Source of the DNA: Bacteroidales bacterium
GTDB lineage: Bacteria; Bacteroidota; Bacteroidia; Bacteroidales; VadinHA17
Direction: 5' to 3'
DNA: 8,258 nucleotides
NCBI GenBank assembly: GCA_003518245.1
Contig: DOZA01000348.1
Coordinates: forward strand, 1 to 8,258
The stretch's first letter is position 1. Each line of letters opens with the position of its first letter. The position numbers and the translations under genes were made by a program. A model generated the notes under the pieces. The model made no database searches and was not told where the DNA came from. It worked only from the letters and a program-made list of their open reading frames with translations. Positions 1 through 5,120 of this stretch are shown here, piece by piece.

Positions 1-318
1 TATATATTTAAACTTACTCTGAGGATTAAGTCCCGATATACGAAAATTATCAGACTCCTGCCAGCCGCTGCTTACTCCACCACCCTCGATGCATTCACAA
101 CTGTATTCTACCATCCCGGATTTCCCCACCGGTTTTACACTCATATATATCTCTTTACTATATACAGAATGTGGTTCACACTTCCATTCCAGGGGATCCT
201 TCTCTTTAATACCATACTGTGCACTCAGATCCGATTTATTTATACAATAAAAACTAATTATAAATATTTGATATAAAATCAATTTACTAATTTTCAATCC
301 AATAATTTTCTGAATCAT
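1..318 (-). CDS. Secreted protein with fibronectin-III-like domain (N-terminal part, runs off left edge)
   Basis: This open frame starts at ATG 318-316, 10 nt after an in-frame stop (TAA, 330-328), and stays open to base 1, giving the first 106 residues. Residues 1-12 are a basic n-region, about 13-26 are a hydrophobic core (LILYQIFIISFYCI), and a signal peptidase I site is plausible after LSA (residue 33), so export across the inner membrane is likely. Residues about 45-106 resemble an Ig/FN3-like beta-sandwich: VEYSCEC, then GGGVSSGWQES, then ISGLNPQSKFKYI. I recall this pattern from secreted Bacteroidota and Planctomycetes proteins, often carbohydrate-active ones. The catalytic part, if there is one, lies outside the window, so no enzyme function is assigned. 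The neighbouring carbohydrate esterase makes a glycan role plausible but unproven. An IS element now lies 15 nt upstream of the start codon. Confidence 0.72.
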   Translation of the reverse strand, partial: MIQKIIGLKISKLILYQIFIISFYCINKSDLSAQYGIKEKDPLEWKCEPHSVYSKEIYMSVKPVGKSGMVEYSCECIEGGGVSSGWQESDNFRISGLNPQSKFKYI

Positions 319-325
319 AATTATT

Positions 326-333
326 TTTTATTC
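326..333. repeat. Left target-site duplication of the IS (imperfect 8 bp)
   Basis: The 8 bases before the left IS end read TTTTATTC; the 8 bases after the right end (1365-1372) read TATTATTC. Seven of eight match. The position directly outside both inverted repeats and the 8-bp length agree with IS982-family target duplications. The flanks are AT-rich, so a chance match cannot be excluded. Confidence 0.6.
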
Positions 334-348
334 ACGCGTTGTGCTATT
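334..348 (+). repeat. IS left terminal inverted repeat (15 bp)
   Basis: ACGCGTTGTGCTATT is the exact reverse complement of 1350-1364. The match stops at the 16th base (G against A). A possible GTG start codon for the transposase frame (341-343) falls inside this repeat. Confidence 0.92.
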
Positions 349-442
349 GAATTTTGTTGATAACTATAATAAAAAAAGATTGTACATATTACTGAATATC
401 AGTACATTAAAGATAGTAATTAACGACAAAAACTACCTTATC

Positions 443-1351
443 ATGCACAATCTTAAAACGAATTTCGACAAGATTTTGGACATTACAAAATCATTTTTTA
501 AAGATTCTATTGACGCCGATGGCAACTACTATTTTTACCCCAACAAGCCTAAGATGTCTGACTGCGAGGTGATTACCTTGTCTGTGCTATGTGAATCCAT
601 TGGTATTGACAGTGAAAACTACCTATTTGGAAAACTTAATTCCGATCATTTCAAGGATTTTCCCAATCTCATTCACCGCAGTCGGTTTAACCGAAGAAGA
701 AAGCGACTGGGAGATCTCATTTTCAAATTGACCCAGAGGATCTCATCATTAATGAACGAAGGCGAAGACATTTATCTGGTTGACTCAATTCCAATACCTG
801 TTTGCCAGATTGCAAGGGAAAAATCATGTAAAACCTGCAAAGAGAATTTTGAAACTGCTCCTGACAAAGGGTATTCTGCAGTTAGTAAATCCTGGTACTT
901 TGGATACAAATTACACCTGGCAACCTCTGTCAGAGGTGTATTTTCCAGCATGGAATTAACCAAAGCAAGTGTCCATGACATTCATTACCTGAATGAAGTA
1001 AAGCACTCAGTAATAACCAATTGCACATTGATCGCAGATAAAGGATATATCTCAGAACCCATTCAGCTTGACCTGTTTAATACCAGACAAATTAGGTTAA
1101 AGACACCTTGCAGATCCAGCCAGCATGACAAAGAACCTTTTCCTTTTATATTCAAGAAAGCTCGTAAGCGTATTGAAACCCTCTTCTCACAGCTCTGCGA
1201 TCAGCAAATGCTGAAGAGAAATTACGCAAAATCAAGAACAGGCCTTTCAATACGATTACTATGCAAAATTTCATCAGTAACTATGTTGCAGTATATTAAT
1301 TTCTTAAATAACAAACCGTTAAACCATTTAAAATATGCGTTGGCATCTTAA
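443..1351 (+). CDS. IS982-family DDE transposase
   Basis: This gene encodes a 302-residue transposase that catalyses movement of the surrounding IS. The N-terminal part has the family-like segment MSDCEVITLSVLCE, followed by an arginine-rich patch (HRSRFNRRRKR) probably involved in DNA binding. The catalytic core shows D114 (VDSIPIPVC), D199 (IADKGY) and E245 (KRIETLFSQL), the DDE triad spaced as in IS982 proteins (DSxPxPVC, ADKGY, RxET). The segment SKSWYFGYKLHL is also typical of the family. I chose ATG 443 because the protein from there has the usual length of about 300 residues. A GTG at 341 in the same frame would add 34 residues but lies inside the terminal repeat. The stop codon (1349-1351) overlaps the right repeat by two bases. 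The frame is intact, so the protein is probably functional. Confidence 0.93.
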   Translation: MHNLKTNFDKILDITKSFFKDSIDADGNYYFYPNKPKMSDCEVITLSVLCESIGIDSENYLFGKLNSDHFKDFPNLIHRSRFNRRRKRLGDLIFKLTQRISSLMNEGEDIYLVDSIPIPVCQIAREKSCKTCKENFETAPDKGYSAVSKSWYFGYKLHLATSVRGVFSSMELTKASVHDIHYLNEVKHSVITNCTLIADKGYISEPIQLDLFNTRQIRLKTPCRSSQHDKEPFPFIFKKARKRIETLFSQLCDQQMLKRNYAKSRTGLSIRLLCKISSVTMLQYINFLNNKPLNHLKYALAS

Positions 1352-1364
1352 TAGCACAACGCGT
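1350..1364 (-). repeat. IS right terminal inverted repeat (15 bp)
   Basis: AATAGCACAACGCGT is the exact reverse complement of the left end at 334-348. The last two bases of the transposase stop codon are its first two bases. Confidence 0.92.
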
Positions 1365-1372
1365 TATTATTC
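1365..1372. repeat. Right target-site duplication of the IS (imperfect 8 bp)
   Basis: TATTATTC directly follows the right inverted repeat and matches TTTTATTC at 326-333 in 7 of 8 positions. The single difference (A for T at the second base) may be a later point mutation. Confidence 0.6.
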
Positions 1373-1386
1373 ATAAAATAAACAAT

Positions 1387-1394
1387 CAAATATA
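1387..1394 (-). promoter_or_regulatory. Candidate -7 promoter box of the secreted-protein gene, cut off by the IS
   Basis: On the minus strand this reads TATATTTG, an exact match to the Bacteroidota -7 consensus TAnnTTTG. No clear -33 TTG is present at the usual distance. If the IS and one target copy are removed, the box lies 29 nt before the ATG at 318, close to the 27-nt gaps of the boxes at 4394 and 4561. It is now about 1.07 kb from that ATG. Confidence 0.5.
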
Positions 1395-1495
1395 TCCATT
1401 TTCCATTATATACCTGCCAGGAGCTTGATATAATATTCGGTAAGAAAGGAAACAGATTTATTTAACTCATAATAAGATCCCAGACTATGGAATTA

Positions 1496-2410
1496 TTATT
1501 TCTTCTTCAGGGAATCAAGTGAAACTGCAAATCTGGCACCCAGATCAATAAATCCCTTTGAGTCATAGTGCCAGGGATCTGAATACTGGTAAGTATCGGT
1601 GCTTGTAACTATTGCTGCATGTGGGTCTTCGTCTGAAAACCTGTGCTGAGCATTACGCACTATTTCTCCATGCTCCCAGACTAGACCTGACGGATCATTA
1701 CCTGAATCGGAAATCCTTCCTATCACCACAGGTAAATCCTGGTCACCAAAAGCCTGTCTGATCAATTTCATCAGTTCTACCATATTCATATAATACCGTT
1801 GGGCTATTTCTTCTGTAACATCCGCATCACTTTCACCCTGCATCCATATAATACCTGAAGGTATCAGTTTATCATTCTGGCCATCTCCATCTATATCCTT
1901 AATAGTCAACGCATTCTTAACGGTTGCAAGAAAATGATCATACTGGTTTATTCCATTCCTATCTTTATAATCAGGATCCCAACTGCCAAAATTCCTGGCT
2001 GCCTCTTCATCAATTGAAGTTCCTCCCTTTGAATATTTCAGGATAGCTATATGTGAATCCGGGTATAGCTCTTTCATTTTTGCTGCAAACGAAATCTCTA
2101 CACCAAACCTACCGGAATAAGTATTTGATAATCCATCCGATCTGAATCCCACACCGTGCCCCGGCCTCAATAATGCCCATATTCCTTCCCCTCCAATAAC
2201 TGTGTCATCTGGCATTGAATTACCATGAAAAATCCAAACGTTTTCAAATGTACCTGACAGATCTCCGGGCAAATCAGAGACATAACCATAGCCATCCATG
2301 TTCGATTGACCCCCCAGGTAAAAAAGCTTATATTCCTTCCCTATATTTGAATTACATGACGAAATAAGAATAATAATTATGAACAAAAAAATTGAATGTG
2401 TATTTTTCAT
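1496..2410 (-). CDS. Lipoprotein sialate-type / carbohydrate O-acetylesterase (SASA domain)
   Basis: The 304-residue product probably removes O-acetyl groups from sugars (sialate or plant/algal polysaccharide type, CE6-like). A signal peptide, MKNTHSIFLFIIIILISSC, ends in a lipobox with Cys19, so it should be lipid-anchored in the cell envelope. No acidic surface-export signal follows the Cys. The SASA domain begins with YLGGQSNM, with nucleophile Ser36; IIWMQGESDA is the second conserved block, and DPWHY supplies Asp278 and His281. An acidic loop, DIDGDGQND (172-180), precedes the second block and resembles a calcium-binding loop. An in-frame ATG at 2428 would add six residues. I prefer 2410 because the signal peptide then starts normally and a near-consensus -7 box lies 30 nt upstream. 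The exact substrate is not determined by sequence. It is divergent from the nitroreductase gene. Confidence 0.87.
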   Translation of the reverse strand: MKNTHSIFLFIIIILISSCNSNIGKEYKLFYLGGQSNMDGYGYVSDLPGDLSGTFENVWIFHGNSMPDDTVIGGEGIWALLRPGHGVGFRSDGLSNTYSGRFGVEISFAAKMKELYPDSHIAILKYSKGGTSIDEEAARNFGSWDPDYKDRNGINQYDHFLATVKNALTIKDIDGDGQNDKLIPSGIIWMQGESDADVTEEIAQRYYMNMVELMKLIRQAFGDQDLPVVIGRISDSGNDPSGLVWEHGEIVRNAQHRFSDEDPHAAIVTSTDTYQYSDPWHYDSKGFIDLGARFAVSLDSLKKK

Positions 2411-2423
2411 GGTTTTTTGGTTT

Positions 2424-2438
2424 AACATATTATATGTT
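2424..2438. promoter_or_regulatory. 15-bp palindrome in the divergent esterase/nitroreductase intergenic region
   Basis: AACATAT-T-ATATGTT is a perfect inverted repeat with 7-bp arms and a single central base, between two divergent start codons. It lies just downstream of the near-consensus box at 2441-2448 on the minus strand and overlaps the alternative ATG at 2428. It could be a regulator binding site. It is wholly AT-rich apart from one C and one G, so chance is a real alternative. Confidence 0.3.
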
Positions 2439-2440
2439 TA

Positions 2441-2448
2441 TAAATGTA
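2441..2448 (-). promoter_or_regulatory. Near-consensus -7 box for the O-acetylesterase gene
   Basis: On the minus strand this reads TACATTTA, matching TAnnTTTG except for the last base. It is 30 nt before ATG 2410, similar to the spacing at other genes in the window, which supports that start. No convincing -33 element was found. Confidence 0.35.
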
Positions 2449-2495
2449 ACTAATAATTTACTTCAATCAGATCAGGATAACAAAATATTATACCT

Positions 2496-3059
2496 ATGGA
2501 TAAAGAAAGAATCTCGGGAAAGGAAATGCTGAACCTAATTAATAAGCGGCAGAGCGACAGGGGATATATAAATAAAGAGGTTGAACAGGAGAAACTGGAA
2601 AGGATACTGGAAGCTGGTCGTCTTGCTCCTTCTGCATGCAATTCACAACCCTGGAAATTTATTGTAGTAAATGAACCAGGATTAAGAACTGAAGTTAGCA
2701 GAGCTGCAACAGCTAAAGAACTGGGCTTTAATAAGTTTATCGATCAGGCTCCAATTCTTATCGTAATAGTGAGGGAAAAACCCAATTTTGTACCCAGAAT
2801 TGGAGGCTCTATAAAGAACAAGGACTATTCGATAATTGATATAGGTATTGCAGCGGAGAATATTTGCCTGCAGGCTACTGCCGATGAACTGGGAACTTGT
2901 ATTCTGGGCTGGTTTAATGAAAAAAAAGTAAAACAGCTATTGAATATTCCTGAAAATAAAAGGGCTGAACTTATTATTACACTGGGATATCCTTCAAACC
3001 CGCACAGGGAGAAGAAGAGAAAAAAATCCTTGGAAGTAATATCATATAATAAGTATTAG
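2496..3059 (+). CDS. Nitroreductase-family FMN oxidoreductase
   Basis: The 187-residue protein belongs to the nitroreductase fold, cytoplasmic homodimers that use FMN and NAD(P)H to reduce nitro compounds, quinones or flavins. The N-terminal RQSDR (18-22) is the FMN-phosphate RxSxR motif, and LAPSACNSQPWKF (43-55) is the strongly conserved second flavin-contacting block. DIGIAAENICLQATADELGTCILGWF-type sequence (about 115-140) is the dimer helix and following strand, and LGYP (163-166) ends the core. The length is typical of short single-domain members. The C-terminus is unusually lysine/arginine-rich (EKKRKK, 172-177). ATG 2496 gives a complete N-terminal helix; ATG 2526 would leave only seven residues before the RxSxR motif and is less likely. 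No clear -7 box was found upstream. The physiological substrate cannot be told from sequence. Confidence 0.88.
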   Translation: MDKERISGKEMLNLINKRQSDRGYINKEVEQEKLERILEAGRLAPSACNSQPWKFIVVNEPGLRTEVSRAATAKELGFNKFIDQAPILIVIVREKPNFVPRIGGSIKNKDYSIIDIGIAAENICLQATADELGTCILGWFNEKKVKQLLNIPENKRAELIITLGYPSNPHREKKRKKSLEVISYNKY

Positions 3060-3083
3060 GTTTCCTCCTTTGCTGACGCTAAT

Positions 3084-3109
3084 CCCCGAAAGATTCTTTA
3101 GATTCGGGG
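3084..3109. terminator. Hairpin between convergent genes, possible bidirectional terminator
   Basis: CCCCGAA (3084-3090) pairs with TTCGGGG (3103-3109) around a 12-base loop. An imperfect outer stem (CTGACG near 3072 with CGGCAG near 3112) may extend it. It lies 24 nt after the nitroreductase stop and 63 nt beyond the aminotransferase stop, where both transcripts should end. It lacks the T-run of a classical intrinsic terminator on either strand, so it could instead be a repeat element. Confidence 0.4.
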
Positions 3110-3144
3110 CACGGCAGAAAACCCGGCTGAACAATGCGAATGCC

Positions 3145-3179
3145 GGAGCAACGAGCAACCAGTAACGAGCAACTAGTTA
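3145..3179. repeat. 7-bp tandem repeat array (five units) at the aminotransferase 3' end
   Basis: The units are GGAGCAA, CGAGCAA, CCAGTAA, CGAGCAA and CTAGTTA, with consensus CGAGCAA. The last unit contains the TAG stop codon of the minus-strand aminotransferase (3175-3173), so the array begins at that stop and runs into the intergenic region. I recall similar AACGAG/AACCAG heptads between genes in Bacteroidota genomes, but could not check this. Confidence 0.6.
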
Positions 3180-4366
3180 AGCCTCTCCAATACATCCTTC
3201 ATTCTCCGACATGCTTCCACAAGTTCATCCTCAGAGGCGGCATAAGATATACGAAGGCAATCAGGAGCGCCAAATCCTACACCTCCCACAACTGCTACAT
3301 GTGCTTTCTCAAGAATATACATTGCCAGATCAGTTGAGTTGGAAATGGTAGTTGCTCCGTCAGTTTTACCAAAGTAACTGTGTACATCAGGAAAGACATA
3401 AAATGCACCCTGAGGAATCCTTATCTCAAAACCTTCAATATCTTTAAGCAGACCACATATCAGATCTCTCCTATGAAGGAAAGCCTCCCTCATTTTTTTT
3501 TGTGAATTACCCCTGGATTTTATAGCTGCCAGGGCTGCTCTCTGGGCTATAGATGATACACCTGAGGTAAACTGGCCCTGAAGCTTATTCACTGCCTTTG
3601 CCAGCCATAAAGGTGAACCTATATATCCTATTCTCCAGCCTGTCATAGCATAGCCCTTGGATACTCCATTAACAGTAATCACCCTGTCATATATAAAGTC
3701 AAAAGAAGCCATACTTTCATGCTGCCCGGTAAAAATAATATGCTCATATATCTCATCTGAAATGATAAAAAGACCCTCATGCTTTTCGATCACCCTAGCC
3801 AATGATTGCATCTCAGCACGTGTATAAACCATACCGGTTGGATTAGACGGTGAATTGAAGATAATTAGTCTTGTACGCTCATTAATTCCAGCTTCCAGTT
3901 CATCTGCAGTCAGCTTGAAATCATTTTTTATACTTGTTTTAAGAACTACAGGCTTACCCCCGGCAAGTATTATCTGATCATAATAACTAACCCAGTATGG
4001 AGCTATTATTATCACTTCCTCACCCGGGTTTACCAAGCTGAGAACAACATTAATAATAGAATGTTTTCCCCCCGCTGAAACAACTACCTGGTCCGGTGAA
4101 TAATCAAGGTTATTTTCCCTTTTGAATTTTTCAGATATAGCTTTCCTCAGATCCGGATAGCCTGGCACAGGTGGGTAATGTGTATAATTATCATCTATTG
4201 CCTGTTTTGCCGCTTCTTTAATATCATCCGGGGTATTAAAGTCAGGCTCCCCTATACTAAGGTTGATAACATCTATTCCCTTTTCTTTCATATCCCTGCT
4301 TTTCTGTGCCATAGCTAGAGTCTGTGATACTGAGAGTGATTTAATACGGTCAGATAAATATTCCAT
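3173..4366 (-). CDS. Pyridoxal-phosphate aminotransferase, class I (aspartate aminotransferase type)
   Basis: The 397-residue cytoplasmic enzyme probably transfers the amino group between aspartate (or another amino acid) and 2-oxoglutarate. The N-terminus (SDRIKSLSVSQTLAM, then INLSIGEPDFNTP) is typical of class I enzymes close to bacterial aspartate aminotransferase subgroup Ib. Visible active-site residues are Trp125 (APYW, stacks on the cofactor), Asn175 (SPSNPTG), Asp204 (SDEIYE), Lys237 (NGVSKGYAMTGWRIGY, Schiff base) and Arg372 (LRISYA, binds the substrate carboxylate). The length is normal. The frame extends upstream to a TTG at 4396, but that codon lies inside the candidate -7 box, so ATG 4366 is chosen. 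Substrate range may include aromatic or other amino acids. The 3' end is the tandem heptad array; the upstream gap is shared with a divergent gene. Confidence 0.92.
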   Translation of the reverse strand: MEYLSDRIKSLSVSQTLAMAQKSRDMKEKGIDVINLSIGEPDFNTPDDIKEAAKQAIDDNYTHYPPVPGYPDLRKAISEKFKRENNLDYSPDQVVVSAGGKHSIINVVLSLVNPGEEVIIIAPYWVSYYDQIILAGGKPVVLKTSIKNDFKLTADELEAGINERTRLIIFNSPSNPTGMVYTRAEMQSLARVIEKHEGLFIISDEIYEHIIFTGQHESMASFDFIYDRVITVNGVSKGYAMTGWRIGYIGSPLWLAKAVNKLQGQFTSGVSSIAQRAALAAIKSRGNSQKKMREAFLHRRDLICGLLKDIEGFEIRIPQGAFYVFPDVHSYFGKTDGATTISNSTDLAMYILEKAHVAVVGGVGFGAPDCLRISYAASEDELVEACRRMKDVLERLN

Positions 4367-4393
4367 GGAAGCTGATTTTTTTGTGTGAAACCC

Positions 4394-4401
4394 CAAAAGT
4401 A
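4394..4401 (-). promoter_or_regulatory. -7 promoter box of the class I aminotransferase gene
   Basis: On the minus strand this reads TACTTTTG, an exact TAnnTTTG match, 27 nt before ATG 4366. It overlaps the alternative TTG start at 4396 and so argues against it. No clear -33 TTG lies at the expected distance. Confidence 0.5.
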
Positions 4402-4467
4402 ATTCTTTTTTATCAATTTCTATTCCTGCGAAAGCAGTAATCCATCACCCCATTCCATCATTGACTC

Positions 4468-4541
4468 ACCCTGCTTAACGCAGGGTTTCGTCGAGCTCGT
4501 CTCCCTCGCTTGCTTTCAGCAAACTCGGGATCCTCGGGTCC
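4468..4541. repeat. GC-rich intergenic island with hairpins and CTCGGG repeats
   Basis: About 60% of these bases are G or C by hand count, far above the surroundings. It holds a 7-bp perfect stem (ACCCTGC 4468-4474 with GCAGGGT 4480-4486, loop TTAAC), an 8-bp palindrome CGAGCTCG (4492-4499), a small hairpin TTGCT-TTC-AGCAA (4510-4522), and CTCGGG twice (4524 and 4533). It lies between divergent promoters, so it is not a terminator for the flanking genes. It looks like a dispersed intergenic repeat, but copies elsewhere cannot be seen from this window. Confidence 0.5.
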
Positions 4542-4560
4542 AATATTCAACAAAAAACCT

Positions 4561-4568
4561 TACGTTTG
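4561..4568 (+). promoter_or_regulatory. -7 promoter box of the small membrane protein gene
   Basis: TACGTTTG is an exact TAnnTTTG match, 27 nt before ATG 4596. The alternative TTG start at 4566 lies inside the box, which favours the ATG. No clear -33 TTG is visible. Confidence 0.5.
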
Positions 4569-4595
4569 TATTTACAAACCATTTATAAGATCAGG

Positions 4596-5117
4596 ATGGA
4601 TATATTAAAGGAAATACTTTTTGTTACAATACCAGCTTTCCTGGTAATGCTTACTGCATACCTGCTTATTCGTAAAACGATAGAGAACGATCGTGAAAGA
4701 AGACGTCATGAAATTGTACTGCAAAACTCAGGTACGATAACACCAATCAGGCTTCAGGCTTATGAAAGACTAACACTTTTTCTTGAAAGGATATCCATGG
4801 AATCACTGATCATGCGAACAAATAAACAGGGTATGGATTCAAAAAAATTGCATACTGCAATGCTATCCACCATTAGATCAGAATATGAGCATAACCTTGC
4901 CCAGCAGATATATGTCTCACCACAGGTATGGGAAGTAATTAAAAGCGCCCGCTCAAACACTATCAAACTGATCAATACAATCGCTGAAAAGATACCACCG
5001 ACAGCCAGTGGATCGGATCTTTCAAAAAACCTCCTGGAAACGGTAATGGAAATGGACCATGAACCGGCAAAAGTGGCTCTTGATTTCCTGAAGAAAGAAA
5101 TTTCAAGAATGCTTTAA
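4596..5117 (+). CDS. Small membrane-anchored protein of unknown function
   Basis: The 173-residue product has one N-terminal membrane helix (about 7-25) followed by a basic stretch (RKTIENDRERRR, 26-37). By the positive-inside rule, the remaining 135 or so residues should face the cytoplasm. That domain looks all-helical: PIRLQAYERLTLFLERIS (50-67), a region containing SEYEHNLAQQIYVSPQVWEVIK (95-116), and a C-terminal helix ending in DFLKKEISRML. I believe this matches a conserved family of about 180 residues found in Bacteroidota, possibly listed as DUF7935; this is recalled and not checked. No enzyme motif is visible. ATG 4596 is chosen over TTG 4566, which lies inside the -7 box. It converges on htpG with 3 bp between the stop codons. 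No function is proposed. Confidence 0.8.
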   Translation: MDILKEILFVTIPAFLVMLTAYLLIRKTIENDRERRRHEIVLQNSGTITPIRLQAYERLTLFLERISMESLIMRTNKQGMDSKKLHTAMLSTIRSEYEHNLAQQIYVSPQVWEVIKSARSNTIKLINTIAEKIPPTASGSDLSKNLLETVMEMDHEPAKVALDFLKKEISRML

Positions 5118-5120
5118 TGG

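Larger units (their letters stand above)
334..1364 (+). mobile_element. Complete IS982-family insertion sequence, 1031 bp
   Basis: The element is bounded by 15-bp perfect terminal inverted repeats, ACGCGTTGTGCTATT at 334-348 and its exact reverse complement at 1350-1364. Both ends begin with AC, as is usual for IS982 elements, and the length of about 1 kb also fits the family. It carries one intact DDE transposase gene with no frameshift. The flanking 8 bp match at 7 of 8 positions. Intact ends and an intact gene suggest that it could still be mobile. It lies between a candidate promoter (1387-1394) and the ATG of the secreted-protein gene at 318, transcribed opposite to that gene. Confidence 0.93.

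Noticed and set aside
427..435. Outward promoter in the IS left end that could drive the gene at 318
   Set aside because: The best minus-strand candidate, TAGTTTTTG, has the wrong internal spacing for TAnnTTTG, and no -33 element was seen.
772..981. Minus-strand open frame opposite the transposase
   Set aside because: It lies wholly inside the clear IS982 transposase gene, and its translation has no recognisable features.
2450..2641. Minus-strand open frame across the nitroreductase start
   Set aside because: It overlaps the 5' part of a clear gene on the other strand, and its serine/leucine-rich translation shows no domain.
3145..3179. CRISPR-like repeats
   Set aside because: The units are only 7 bp, contiguous and without spacers, so this is a simple tandem array.
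3134..3337. Plus-strand open frame over the heptad repeats and the aminotransferase 3' end
   Set aside because: Most of it is antisense to the conserved aminotransferase C-terminus, and its start lies in repeat DNA.
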